The position numbers and the translations under genes are program-made. From Lachnospiraceae bacterium G41 (GTDB lineage Bacteria > Bacillota > Clostridia > Lachnospirales > Lachnospiraceae), in assembly GCA_900100245.1 (NCBI GenBank), contig FNEU01000008.1:45789-109788 (forward strand): a stretch of 64,000 bases of DNA, given 5' to 3'. The notes beneath the pieces are model-generated. The model worked only from the letters and a program-made list of their open reading frames with translations, was not told where the DNA came from and made no database searches. Below, piece by piece: positions 18,170-27,378 of this stretch. Every line of letters starts with the position of its first letter. The stretch's first letter is position 1.

Positions 18170-18787
18170 TTAAAAGACTTTAATCAAAATAAGGTTGCCA
18201 CTCTTCGAAGATACCTTTGCTGTCTCCCCTTTTATGACTTCATTGCTTATTCCAAGCTGAAATCCGGATTTAATGAATCCGTTTTCAAGAGGATACTTTG
18301 CATTTTTTATCGTAATGCCTTCTGCAGAATCGCTTAATGTAATAAGTGAAAAAAACGAAAATGAATCGTCAATACTCGCTTCCCCGTCTACAATACTTAT
18401 TTCGGAATAATCATCAAGCATAATTCCGTTTAGTCCTTTTTCTTTAAGCATAATTAGAAGAGACATATTACCCAATGTATGGTCCATCCTCTCTCCTATA
18501 CATCCTAAAAAAAGAAAATCTCTAAAGCCTCTTTCAATGCAAACCTTAAGAGCATGGCAGGTGTCGGTATCGTCTTTTATGGTAGGAAGAACAATTGTCT
18601 CAACATTAAGGTTTGGATTTTCATGTGAGTCAAAATCTCCGACGATCAAATCAGGCTTAACGCAAAGTCCGTCCATATGTTTAAGGCCTGCATCGCAGAA
18701 AACAAAATAATCTTCTTCAGTTAGATACTCTTTTATTTTTGTGTAATTGTTTATCCGGGCACTGCCGACTATAACCGCTCTTTTCAT
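18170..18787 (-). CDS. thiN: thiamine pyrophosphokinase
   Basis: It converts thiamine to thiamine diphosphate using ATP. In 205 residues the family blocks are visible: FCDAGLKHMDGLCVKPDLIVGDFDS, the KDDTDTCHAL motif (normally KDxTDxxxAL) and GCIGERMDHTLGNMSLL. The longest frame starts at 18820 inside birA. The ATG at 18787 lies one base past the birA stop and is preceded by TGGAG, so I use it. This is a tight birA-thiN pair. I see no TPP riboswitch upstream. Confidence 0.93.
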   Translation of the reverse strand: MKRAVIVGSARINNYTKIKEYLTEEDYFVFCDAGLKHMDGLCVKPDLIVGDFDSHENPNLNVETIVLPTIKDDTDTCHALKVCIERGFRDFLFLGCIGERMDHTLGNMSLLIMLKEKGLNGIMLDDYSEISIVDGEASIDDSFSFFSLITLSDSAEGITIKNAKYPLENGFIKSGFQLGISNEVIKGETAKVSSKSGNLILIKVF

Positions 18788-18788
18788 T

Positions 18789-19574
18789 TTATTCTCCATC
18801 GATAATAAGACTAATTTCACCGGAATCGAATCTTTTAATCTCTCCTAAAAGATTTCGAATTATTATAGCACCTTCTTCATCAAAGTCTGTAACAATTCCT
18901 TTATCAAGAAAACCCGAGGCATCAGAAAGTTCAACTTCTTTGCCAATGACAAGAGAAGACTCTTTGTATAAAGGCATAAGAGTCTTTAAATCATTCGTCG
19001 AAAAGAATTCGTGTAATCCGTTTGCATATCCTATGACTATATCATCAATTGACCCTGGATTTGCAATCTTCTCTTTAAGAGAGCCTGCTATCCCTGATAA
19101 TTCATCGGGAAAATCTTCGGTACAAAGATTAATTCCGGTTCCGACTATAACCGCATTATGGGAATTGTTCATCGTATCTTTTAGGATCAGTTCGCAAAGT
19201 GTTCCCGAAACCTTTTTATTGTTAAAATAAAGATCGTTTACCCATTTTATCTTGCAATCAATATTTAAGGCATCTTTAATGGCATTGGCTGCAATTACGG
19301 ATGCCGCTACCGTTGCTTTTAAAACAGTCTCGGGCGAATCGTCCGTAAAATGAACGAACGTAAAATAAATGCCCGTATCCTTTGGCGAATAAAAGGAACG
19401 TCCCTTTCTTCCCTTGCCTGCTGTCTGCTTTCTTGCTAATAACACAAAATCATTACAAGCACCCGCAAGGATTCTTCTCTTGGCTTCCTCGTTCGTCGAG
19501 TCGATTTCATCAAGAATTTCTATATTAACTTTTGATTTTTCATTCAAATAATCTTTGTTGTACATATCTATCAT
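18789..19574 (-). CDS. birA: biotin-[acetyl-CoA-carboxylase] ligase, HTH-less
   Basis: It activates biotin as biotinyl-AMP and transfers it to the carrier protein of biotin enzymes. The 261-residue chain begins almost directly with the catalytic domain (EILDEIDSTNEEAKRR), followed by the biotin-binding loop AGKGRKGRSFYSP and KWVNDLYFNNKKVSGTL. A C-terminal SH3-like domain follows. The N-terminal DNA-binding helix-turn-helix of bifunctional BirA is absent, so it should not act as a repressor. No strong Shine-Dalgarno decides between the starts at 19574 and 19565. Confidence 0.92.
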   Translation of the reverse strand: MIDMYNKDYLNEKSKVNIEILDEIDSTNEEAKRRILAGACNDFVLLARKQTAGKGRKGRSFYSPKDTGIYFTFVHFTDDSPETVLKATVAASVIAANAIKDALNIDCKIKWVNDLYFNNKKVSGTLCELILKDTMNNSHNAVIVGTGINLCTEDFPDELSGIAGSLKEKIANPGSIDDIVIGYANGLHEFFSTNDLKTLMPLYKESSLVIGKEVELSDASGFLDKGIVTDFDEEGAIIIRNLLGEIKRFDSGEISLIIDGE

Positions 19575-19610
19575 ATATTATCACATAAAACACCTGTGTG
19601 CATAAAAAAA

Positions 19611-19640
19611 CTGCCCGACATGTAATCAATATCGGGCAGT
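19611..19640 (-). terminator. terminator after the zinc-ribbon membrane protein
   Basis: ACTGCCCGATA and TGTCGGGCAGT form a stem of about ten pairs on the minus strand, followed by TTTTTTT. It lies 18 bases past the stop of the 19658 gene. Confidence 0.85.
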
Positions 19641-19657
19641 AATCTGATTTAGTTTAT

Positions 19658-20080
19658 TTAGTAATATAGTTGTTTTCCGCAGTGCGTACAATGTTTTCCG
19701 TAATTTCTGAAAAGAATTCTGTCACAGAAGGGACATCTGAATGCGCCGTTAACAATTCCTATTATCATTACCGCAAAACCGGAAACAAGACCTATCACAG
19801 CAAATACCACATAGAAATTGACATTTTCAGTGAAAATCGAAAGTGTTCCGCCGATTATCATGGGCAGTATATATAAACCCATCATAACCAAAGAGTAAAT
19901 AACTCTCATTTTGGCTCTTTTTGCACGAAGATCTTCAAGATACTTCGCTTCGCCGTATTCTAACTCTTCTTTTTCTTTGAAAAATCTTATATTATCCTCT
20001 TCTGTAAACTGATAATTACATAAAGGACAAACCTGTAAGGTTTCACCGATTGATTCTCTGCATTTAGGGCAAATCTTCAT
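19658..20080 (-). CDS. small membrane protein with two zinc ribbons
   Basis: The 140 residues begin with a Cys4 ribbon (MKICPKCRESIGETLQVCPLC), followed by a charged helix (about 25-55) and two membrane segments (about 62-105). A second Cys4 ribbon closes the protein (CPFCDRILFRNYGKHCTHCG). Both ribbons are predicted on the cytoplasmic side. The function is unknown. The start at 20080 is set by AAAGGAG eight bases upstream; an upstream GTG is too close to the ribosome binding site. Confidence 0.8.
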   Translation of the reverse strand: MKICPKCRESIGETLQVCPLCNYQFTEEDNIRFFKEKEELEYGEAKYLEDLRAKRAKMRVIYSLVMMGLYILPMIIGGTLSIFTENVNFYVVFAVIGLVSGFAVMIIGIVNGAFRCPFCDRILFRNYGKHCTHCGKQLYY

Positions 20081-20194
20081 AAAAATCACTCCTTTTTTTG
20101 AATACCCTTGTTATAAAGATAATACCATTTCATCAAAAAATAAACAGTTTAAAATATGCAAATTACATTGAGAGAATTATTCTATATCAGCAAA

Positions 20195-21454
20195 TTATGA
20201 CAATGCAAAATACCTTGAGCCTGTTTTAACAATTTTACCGTCCATCTCAAGTTCAACCAGCGAAATACTTAAATCTTCAATAGAATATTCATCTCCCAAT
20301 GCCCTGTAGATTGCATCAAGAGACAATTCGTTTTGCAAAAGCAGATTATAGATTTGATTTTCCAAAGTGTTAATTGAAGTATTGTCTGAATCATTTTTTG
20401 AATCATCGACAATATCTTTATTGTCAAATTGTTTAATACATTTATCATCATGTTCTGATTCAAAGCTTGGATTTCTTTTATGAGATATATCAAAAGTACC
20501 GTTAGCATACTTAAATCCCTTATTCTTTAAATCATCAATAATAACCTTACTGCCAACCGCAATTTCAGCACCTGCAGCAATTAAATTGTTACACCCGTCG
20601 GATAAGGCATCAGTAATTCTGCCGGGAACAGCAAATACTTCTCTTCCCTGATCCAGTGCCTGGGTAACCGTAATATATGTACCGCTTCGTTTTCTTGCTT
20701 CAACTACGAGGACAATATCCGAAAGTCCGGAGATTATTCTGTTTCTTGAAGGAAAATATTGTTTTAAAGGTTCTGTACCCGGATTAAATTCGCTTATTAT
20801 TCCGCCATCTTTAAGAATATCCGTAAATAAATCTTTATTATCTTCAGGATATATTACATCCACGCCACAGCCCAAAACTCCGAATGTGTTTCCGCCTGCA
20901 GAGATTGACCCTCTTTGCGATATGCCGTCAATCCCTCTGGCCATTCCACTTATTATCTGAACTCCTGCAGAGCTTAATTCTCTTGCAAACATACGTGCTG
21001 TTTTCTCTCCGTAAGGCGAACATTCTCTTGCACCAACTATCGCAACGGAAGGGCTTTCTTCTTCGGGAAGTTTTCCTTTGTAAAAAAGCATCAAGGGCGG
21101 ATCGCCAATATTTTTAAGCCTATAAGGATAGTCTTTCTTATTCAGATGGGTCCAATGAATATTATCTCGTAAAAGATTCGCATAAAAGATTTTCGCTTCT
21201 TCTCTTAATTCATTTTCTTCGTTTAAAACCGTTTCTTTTATAGTCTTTAGTTTAACTAAATCCTTTTCTTCATGTACCGATTCAGAGGCTTCTCTTAGGA
21301 TATTGTCAAGGTACAGAAAATCTAAATCTGTTTTTAATATACTTTCGAAGCTTATATTTAGTTTACATAACTTATTTGCCAGCCTTCCCGACAAGCCTTT
21401 AGCCCTGAACATATATGCGTATAAATCTTCGTTATCTATCATATTTTCTATCAT
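20195..21454 (-). CDS. dprA: DNA-processing protein DprA
   Basis: DprA protects incoming single-stranded DNA in natural transformation and loads RecA on it. The 419-residue protein has an N-terminal helical domain and the Rossmann-like core (VAIVGARECSPYG, SGMARGIDGISQ, LGCGVDVIYP, FPSRNRIISGLSD, KRSGTYITVTQALDQGREVFAVPG). A C-terminal DML1-type winged helix (about 360-419) closes it. The ATG at 21454 follows GGAGGTAAAG. It lies 13 bases after comM, a common competence-gene pair. Confidence 0.96.
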   Translation of the reverse strand: MIENMIDNEDLYAYMFRAKGLSGRLANKLCKLNISFESILKTDLDFLYLDNILREASESVHEEKDLVKLKTIKETVLNEENELREEAKIFYANLLRDNIHWTHLNKKDYPYRLKNIGDPPLMLFYKGKLPEEESPSVAIVGARECSPYGEKTARMFARELSSAGVQIISGMARGIDGISQRGSISAGGNTFGVLGCGVDVIYPEDNKDLFTDILKDGGIISEFNPGTEPLKQYFPSRNRIISGLSDIVLVVEARKRSGTYITVTQALDQGREVFAVPGRITDALSDGCNNLIAAGAEIAVGSKVIIDDLKNKGFKYANGTFDISHKRNPSFESEHDDKCIKQFDNKDIVDDSKNDSDNTSINTLENQIYNLLLQNELSLDAIYRALGDEYSIEDLSISLVELEMDGKIVKTGSRYFALS

Positions 21455-21467
21455 CTTTACCTCCATC

Positions 21468-23012
21468 TTATAAATAAAGACTGTTCATTCTGTAATTAAG
21501 CGCTTCGGATAAATGTTTCTTTTGAATATTCTCTGAATTGTCCAAATCCGCTATAGTTCTTGCAACGCGCAAAATCTTATGATATGCTCTCGCGCTTAAA
21601 TCCATTGCTTTAAATGCTCTCTCTAGAAATACTTCGTCTTTCGCATCAATTACACAATATTTTTCGATTTCTTTTACAGTCATCTCCGAATTAAAACGAA
21701 TACCCTTGCCTTTAAATCTTTTATCCTGAATATCCCTTGCAGCCATAATCTTCTTTCGCATAGAAGCAGAGTCTTCTTCCGCCACATTTTTATTTTTAAG
21801 ATTGTCGTATTCGAGAGGCTCGGTCTGAACGCAGATATCAATTCTGTCCAAGATCGGACCCGAGAGTTTTCCAATGTAATTCTTAATCTGCGTTTCGGTA
21901 CATCTGCATTTGTTTCTGTCAGGATAATAACCGCATGGGCATGGATTAATCGCAGCAACAAGCATAAAATCCGATGGATATTCAAATGTTCCGGAAGACC
22001 TGCTTATAACAATCTTTCTGTCTTCAAGGGGCTGGCGAAGTATCTCAAGTGCTCTTCTGTCAAAATGAACAGCTTCGTCTAGAAACAGCACTCCTCTGTG
22101 AGACAGGGAAATAACTCCCGGCTTTGGTATACTGCCTCCTCCCGAAAGTGCATTGTCTGTAATTGTATGATGTGGTGAATTGTAAGGACGTTTTACGATT
22201 AATGAATCGAATTCTTTGATAAATCCGGCTATAGAATAAATCTTACTGACTTCAATACTCTCGTCATAAGAAAGCGGAGGAAGAATTGTCGGTATGCGTT
22301 TGGCAACCATTGTTTTCCCGCAGCCCGGAGTTCCGATCATTAAGATATGATGAAAACCTGCAGCAGCGATAAGGCATGCTCTTTTTAATTCTCTCTGACC
22401 CGACACTTCGGAAAAATCCACATTATAATCGTACTGACTTGTTTTAAAAAGAGCATCGATATCAATTGATTCGGGCTCATAATCAAGTTTTCTGTCATCT
22501 TCATCAAGCGTTAAGAATCTGATAACATCAAGGATGTTTTCCATACCATAGACTTCTATGCCTTCAATAGCAGCCCCTTCTAAAGCATTTACCCTAGGAA
22601 GAATAACCTTTTTAAAACCCTGATTTTTTGCTTCAATCACAACAGGCAAAACTCCATCCACAAATCTTAAATCGCCATCTAAACCAAGCTCTCCCAAGAA
22701 CAATATTCCGTCGGTACTGCTCTGCCTTAACTCGCCTAGAGCAATAAGTAAAGATATTGCAATCGGCAGATCAAATTTCGTTCCGCCTTTTCTAATATTT
22801 GCAGGCGACAAGTTAACGGTGATTCGCTCGGGCGGAATCGAAAAACCGTTATTCTTTAAAGATACTTTTACTCTCTCCTTCGCCTCCCTTACTTCAGAAT
22901 TAAGCATTCCGACCATATCAAAAGCAGGAAGGCCGTTTGATGCATCTGTTTCGACACAGATAATGTAACTATTTATACCGTAAACAGTTCCCGAATAAAC
23001 AAAACTAACCAT
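21468..23012 (-). CDS. comM: ComM/YifB family AAA+ ATPase
   Basis: ComM is a hexameric helicase that extends branch migration during natural transformation. The 514 residues show an N-terminal Lon-protease-like fold (about 1-170, without a catalytic dyad). The AAA+ core has Walker A GTPGCGKT, LFLDEAVHF as Walker B, and the zinc-like CPCGYYPDRNKCRC stretch. A Mg-chelatase C-terminal helical domain (SARAYHKILRVARTIADLD) follows. A strong AGGGGG ribosome binding site precedes the ATG. It is upstream of dprA in the same transcript. Confidence 0.95.
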   Translation of the reverse strand: MVSFVYSGTVYGINSYIICVETDASNGLPAFDMVGMLNSEVREAKERVKVSLKNNGFSIPPERITVNLSPANIRKGGTKFDLPIAISLLIALGELRQSSTDGILFLGELGLDGDLRFVDGVLPVVIEAKNQGFKKVILPRVNALEGAAIEGIEVYGMENILDVIRFLTLDEDDRKLDYEPESIDIDALFKTSQYDYNVDFSEVSGQRELKRACLIAAAGFHHILMIGTPGCGKTMVAKRIPTILPPLSYDESIEVSKIYSIAGFIKEFDSLIVKRPYNSPHHTITDNALSGGGSIPKPGVISLSHRGVLFLDEAVHFDRRALEILRQPLEDRKIVISRSSGTFEYPSDFMLVAAINPCPCGYYPDRNKCRCTETQIKNYIGKLSGPILDRIDICVQTEPLEYDNLKNKNVAEEDSASMRKKIMAARDIQDKRFKGKGIRFNSEMTVKEIEKYCVIDAKDEVFLERAFKAMDLSARAYHKILRVARTIADLDNSENIQKKHLSEALNYRMNSLYL

Positions 23013-23110
23013 AATACCCCCTAAAAGAAATAAAACAAAGCATGCAAAAAAGCACGTAAAAAAGAAACTATAAAAAATATTTAATTGGTTTGGGAAAAAA
23101 TAAAGATTTG

Positions 23111-23148
23111 TGATAAATCAACCTGAATCGGTTTTGAATGATTTATCA
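23111..23148. repeat. inverted repeat between comM and pilT
   Basis: TGATAAATCA and TGATTTATCA are exact inverted copies ten bases long, separated by 18 bases. There is no T-tract. It could be an operator for comM-dprA or a structured leader; nothing else supports either. Confidence 0.35.
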
Positions 23149-23168
23149 ATTGTGATTTATATTACAAA

Positions 23169-23192
23169 GTTCGGGCGAATAAACGCCCGAAC
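23169..23192 (-). terminator. probable terminator after pilT
   Basis: GTTCGGGCG and CGCCCGAAC form a perfect nine-pair stem with a six-base loop, 38 bases past the pilT stop. The following minus-strand run TTTGTAAT is a weak U-tract. Confidence 0.65.
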
Positions 23193-23229
23193 CTTATGTT
23201 TGTAATATGTTTTAAAAATCCTGAATAAA

Positions 23230-24309
23230 TTAAAGCGGAGCCTGAACACCCTTTAAGCCGAGCTTCTGAATCATACCTACAGGATCCTGAGCGAACTGAA
23301 CAACCATTTCCTGGTCGATCTTACCTTCAAGGTAAAGCTGTGTAAGAGCTTCGTCCATTGTAATCATACCCATCTTTCTGTTGGTCTGCATTACGGACTG
23401 TAACTGGTGTGATTTACCTTCACGGATAAGGTTTCTAACAGCGTGGTTACCAAGCATAACTTCGAATGCAGCAACACGAGAACGACCGTCTGCTGTAGGA
23501 ATAAGCTGCTGAGAGATAACCGCTTCAAGAACGTTAGCAAGCTGTACTCTGATCTGCTGCTGCTGATGAGGCGGGAAAACGTCGATGATACGGTCGATGG
23601 TTGATGCAGCACCGATTGTATGCAGTGTTGATAATACAAGGTGGCCTGTTTCGGCTGCGGTTACGGCTACGGAAATTGTTTCGTAGTCACGCATCTCACC
23701 TACGAGGATAATATCGGGATCCTCACGAAGAGCAGCTCTTAAGGCATTTGCATAACTCATTGTATCGAAACCAACCTCACGCTGGTTAACCATTGCAACT
23801 TTATGAAGGTGCAAATACTCGATAGGGTCTTCCAGTGTAATAATATGAGCATCTCTGTTGTTATTAGCTTTATCAATAATTGATGCAAGTGTTGTAGATT
23901 TACCTGAACCTGTAGGACCTGTTACAAGTACAAGACCTCTTTTACGATTGTAAAGATCAACAACCGCATTGGGAACGCCCAACTGTGCAGGTGTAGGAAT
24001 AACTGTATTAACGGCACGAAGAGCCATAGCTACAGAACCACGCTGACGGAATGCATTAACACGGTAACGTCCGAGGTTGGTAACTGCGAATGACATATCG
24101 AGTTCACCTCTCTCTTCGAACATCTGCTTCTGATGCTCCGTCATAATCTGACCTACTATATCCAAAGTATCTTCGGGTTTAAGAACAGGGAAATCCATGT
24201 TTAAAAGATGACCGTTAACACGCATTTTGGGAGGAAGTCCTGCTGTCAAATGAATATCTGACGCTCTGGAATCCATTGCAACCTGTAAAACCTCTTCAAT
24301 TCTAACCAT
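23230..24309 (-). CDS. pilT: type IV pilus retraction ATPase PilT
   Basis: PilT depolymerises type IV pili, powering twitching motility or DNA uptake. The 359-residue protein has the PAS-like N-terminal domain (ASDIHLTAGLPPKMRVNG) and Walker A GPTGSGKST at 131-139. The Asp box and Walker B (LEDPIEYLH, DIILVGEMRD), the His box (TGHLVLSTLHT) and the C-terminal AIRNLIREGK-like block are also present. It stands alone here with its own promoter at 24367-24395; no pilB, pilin or pilM-Q gene is in the window, so those must lie elsewhere if the pilus exists. Neighbours dprA and comM point to DNA uptake. Confidence 0.95.
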   Translation of the reverse strand: MVRIEEVLQVAMDSRASDIHLTAGLPPKMRVNGHLLNMDFPVLKPEDTLDIVGQIMTEHQKQMFEERGELDMSFAVTNLGRYRVNAFRQRGSVAMALRAVNTVIPTPAQLGVPNAVVDLYNRKRGLVLVTGPTGSGKSTTLASIIDKANNNRDAHIITLEDPIEYLHLHKVAMVNQREVGFDTMSYANALRAALREDPDIILVGEMRDYETISVAVTAAETGHLVLSTLHTIGAASTIDRIIDVFPPHQQQQIRVQLANVLEAVISQQLIPTADGRSRVAAFEVMLGNHAVRNLIREGKSHQLQSVMQTNRKMGMITMDEALTQLYLEGKIDQEMVVQFAQDPVGMIQKLGLKGVQAPL

Positions 24310-24366
24310 AATTTAATGTCCCCTTTTCGTAACATTATAAATTTGCGCATATACCGCGATTAAATT

Positions 24367-24395
24367 ATTATACCTTTTTCAAGCGAATTTTTCAA
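24367..24395 (-). promoter_or_regulatory. promoter of pilT
   Basis: On the minus strand TTGAAA, a 17-base spacer and a perfect TATAAT lie about 58 bases before the pilT start. Confidence 0.75.
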
Positions 24396-24468
24396 GCAAT
24401 ATCTGGACAAAGTTTATAAACAATGCATTAAAATATACTAATTTTTCATGAAATAAAAATGGACAAAT

Positions 24469-26172
24469 TTATATATCCTGAGCCGAATAATAAGCCTCAA
24501 ATCTGGGTCTCGCTTTGATGTAATACGGTTTTAATTTCGCATCAAACTGCGTTCCCATACCTTCCATAATGATTCTGTCGGCTTCTTCAAAGGACATACT
24601 TTCCTTGTATACTCTCTTACTGACCAGCGCATCATAAACATCCGCTATGGCCATTATACGTGCTTCAAGAGGTATCTCTTCGCCTTTTAATCTGTCGGGA
24701 TAGCCTGAACCGTCCCATCTTTCATGATGGAAATGTGCAACGTTTTCAGCAATTTTCTTAAATGCCTCGTCATCCGTTTCTTTTAGGATTTCATGGACGA
24801 TTCTCGCACCCTCTGCCGAGTGAATCTTCATCTTTTCGAATTCTTCGTCATTAAACCTGCCGGGTTTTCTTAAGATAACATCATCTACGGCAATTTTACC
24901 GATATCATGCATGGGCGCTGCTTTTATGATGCATTTGCAAAACTCATCGCTTAATTCAAGGTCGTTGCCCTTTTTAATCTCATCAATCAGAATTCTGACA
25001 CCCTCCGAAGTTCTCCTGATATGGCCGCCCGTGGAATTGTCGCGACTTTCAACCATCATCGCCATCGACATTATAAGATTGTCGTGCATTTCAACTATAT
25101 GATTGGTCTGCTTATCAACCTCAATTTGAAGTTCTTCGTTATACGCATCAAGAAGTTTTATGTATTTCTGATTGTCGGTATCATCTTTTAGAAATATCTG
25201 ATAACCTCTTTTTCTGAAACCGTCATGAAGGAAATTAATATCAATTGCATACATCCTTTCGTTTTCTGTGTTTCTCAACTCTTCCGGGATATATATATTA
25301 GTCTTGGTTTCATTATTCTTGAAATGATCAATCCAGTGATTCAGATTTTTACGTAATTTCTCGACTTTATCAATGCTGTCATCGACTCTTAATTCTTTTA
25401 GTTCAGGTAATATATTTTGCGCAGTCTCATTGCTTCCGAGATAATGGTTCTTAAAATCAATGTTAATAAAGCCAGTATCACCTGTACGAACCATCGATTC
25501 TACGACCATTTCGCTCGTATTGTAAAGTGCCATTCTTCTTACGATTAAAAGATAAACAATCTGAGCAAGAACATAAGTTAAAGGCATAACATCGATTTTT
25601 CTTCCAAAAAGTGTGTTGCCAAAATACCCTACAAACGCAAGAAATTCAGGAATAAACAAGAGAATTGTGACCGTCTTCGATGCCTGTTTTTTCTTAAAGA
25701 GCGTATAAACAATTGTAGTAACACCGATTATCATATAGCCAAGCACAAGTGCTATGAAAAACGAATGTCCTATACCATAGACTTTGACGAATTGTCCTGT
25801 AGTCTCATCAAGATAAAAGTCTTTGTAATAGTAATCCCTGTAACCTATGGTAAGTACGAGAATGTACATAAAAGAACTAAGGGCAAATAAAAGAAATCTA
25901 ATATACCTGTTAACCTTAATATTGCATAGGTTCCAAACACTCATCGTAATAAAGAACGTCAAAAAGCAGCCCCCAAGGTAAATAATCTTGTTGGCAATCG
26001 TAGCTTCGTTTGCGTTTATTGCAATGCTGGAAAAAAGATATCCTATGTTGGCAATCGGAATCAGAATAAATATAGCAGAAATGTTGATGTCGTAATGTTT
26101 GTTCCAGATTAAAACATATAAAATTGATAATGCCAAAGACAAGGCAAAAGTTAACTCATAAAAAATATACAT
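24469..26172 (-). CDS. membrane HD-GYP phosphodiesterase
   Basis: HD-GYP proteins hydrolyse cyclic dinucleotides. The 567 residues begin with seven or eight membrane helices (about 1-215), resembling the 7TM sensor region of some histidine kinases. A PAS-like linker (about 225-330) and a short coiled coil follow. The HD-GYP domain has H422-D423 in MHDIGK and HHERWDGSGYP from 482, with DVYDALVSKR after it. All diagnostic residues of the family are present (GYP appears as SGYP, the usual form). It begins 5 bases after hemW with GGGAG and may be co-transcribed with it. Confidence 0.93.
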   Translation of the reverse strand: MYIFYELTFALSLALSILYVLIWNKHYDINISAIFILIPIANIGYLFSSIAINANEATIANKIIYLGGCFLTFFITMSVWNLCNIKVNRYIRFLLFALSSFMYILVLTIGYRDYYYKDFYLDETTGQFVKVYGIGHSFFIALVLGYMIIGVTTIVYTLFKKKQASKTVTILLFIPEFLAFVGYFGNTLFGRKIDVMPLTYVLAQIVYLLIVRRMALYNTSEMVVESMVRTGDTGFINIDFKNHYLGSNETAQNILPELKELRVDDSIDKVEKLRKNLNHWIDHFKNNETKTNIYIPEELRNTENERMYAIDINFLHDGFRKRGYQIFLKDDTDNQKYIKLLDAYNEELQIEVDKQTNHIVEMHDNLIMSMAMMVESRDNSTGGHIRRTSEGVRILIDEIKKGNDLELSDEFCKCIIKAAPMHDIGKIAVDDVILRKPGRFNDEEFEKMKIHSAEGARIVHEILKETDDEAFKKIAENVAHFHHERWDGSGYPDRLKGEEIPLEARIMAIADVYDALVSKRVYKESMSFEEADRIIMEGMGTQFDAKLKPYYIKARPRFEAYYSAQDI

Positions 26173-26177
26173 TAAGA

Positions 26178-27326
26178 TTAATCTCCCACAAAATCAGACC
26201 AGACATAATTAGCAAGGTCCCTGCCTTTTTCGGTTAAATACAGGTGGTCTTCTTTTACTTCAAGCAATCCTTCCTCAACATGTAATTTTATTTTCTTCCC
26301 ATACTTTTCATATAAAGAAATACCGAATGTTTTATCAAAATCAGATATATTAATGCCCGCATTCATTCTAAGTCCGAGGAACATATATTCTGACATTTTA
26401 TCTTCATCGGATAAACACTCATATTCTGAAAACCTAATATTATTATCGTATATTTTATCTCTTTCCTTAAATATTGACAGATAATCTTTTAGATTTTCCG
26501 TATTTTTAAACCTGGTCTCATTTACTAAAGATGCGGCCGAAAGGCCCATTCCCAGATACTCTTCTCTTCTCCAGTATTTGATATTGTGCTTACATTCAAA
26601 ACCTCTTTTGGAATAATTCGATATCTCATACTGATGATATTCTTTTCCTAAAATCGAGGGTATTGAATGCACCATTTTACGCTCTTCCTCTTCATCGGGA
26701 AGATTTAATTCTCTCTCATAAAAGGGCGTGCCTTCCTCGACTATGAGGCTGTAAATCGATATATGTTCGGGGTTTAATTCTTTTATGATTTTTAAACCAT
26801 TCATAAAAGAATCGTAAGTCTGATTCGGAATACCGTTCATCAAATCAACGTTTATATTTCTAAACCCCTCTTTTCTTAACATCATAAAAGAATCGAGAAA
26901 AGTTTCGTAATCATGTATTCTGCCTAAGATCTTAAGTTCTTGTGAAACAGTGCTTTGAAGGCCGAGACTGACACGGTTTATGCCAAGCTCTTTATATGCT
27001 TTTATTTTTTCGATATCAAGAGTTCCGGGATTCGCTTCCATGCTTATTTCCGCATCAGAATCAATGGCAAAATTCGAATAAAGGCAATCCATGAACTGCC
27101 TTGTTAAGCCTGCGGGAAGAATGCTTGGAGTGCCTCCCCCGATAAATACGGTATCAACAGAATAATCCTTGAATTTCGGACCGTATCCGCGGATTTCATT
27201 GCAAAGTGCATTAATGTAATTTACCTTTGTTTCATCATCCGAGGCAAAGGAATTGAAATCACAATAATTGCATTTTCTCACACAGAAAGGTATGTGAATG
27301 TAAATTCCGAGTTTCTTTTGATTCAT
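26178..27326 (-). CDS. hemW: radical SAM haem chaperone HemW
   Basis: HemW is related to coproporphyrinogen III oxidase but is considered a haem-transfer chaperone. The 382 residues carry the radical SAM cluster motif C15-x3-C19-x2-C22 (PFCVRKCNYC) followed by DFNSF; the additional cysteine seen in true HemN is absent. GGGTPS and the EANPGT motif are present. In an organism that may lack haem synthesis the role is uncertain. It is downstream of lepA, the classical Firmicute arrangement, but a terminator lies between. Confidence 0.93.
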   Translation of the reverse strand: MNQKKLGIYIHIPFCVRKCNYCDFNSFASDDETKVNYINALCNEIRGYGPKFKDYSVDTVFIGGGTPSILPAGLTRQFMDCLYSNFAIDSDAEISMEANPGTLDIEKIKAYKELGINRVSLGLQSTVSQELKILGRIHDYETFLDSFMMLRKEGFRNINVDLMNGIPNQTYDSFMNGLKIIKELNPEHISIYSLIVEEGTPFYERELNLPDEEEERKMVHSIPSILGKEYHQYEISNYSKRGFECKHNIKYWRREEYLGMGLSAASLVNETRFKNTENLKDYLSIFKERDKIYDNNIRFSEYECLSDEDKMSEYMFLGLRMNAGINISDFDKTFGISLYEKYGKKIKLHVEEGLLEVKEDHLYLTEKGRDLANYVWSDFVGD

Positions 27327-27347
27327 TACTTGCCTTCAATAGTGCAT

Positions 27348-27376
27348 AAAAGGACGGTTAAGAAACCGCCCCTTTT
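27348..27376 (-). terminator. terminator after lepA
   Basis: On the minus strand GGGCGGTT pairs with AACCGTCC around TCTT (one imperfect position) and is followed by TTTTATGC. It lies directly after the lepA stop, before hemW. Confidence 0.7.
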
Positions 27377-27378
27377 AA

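Noticed and set aside
18788..19574. TPP riboswitch control of thiN
   Set aside because: thiN starts one base after birA, and nothing resembling a thi box is visible upstream of the pair.
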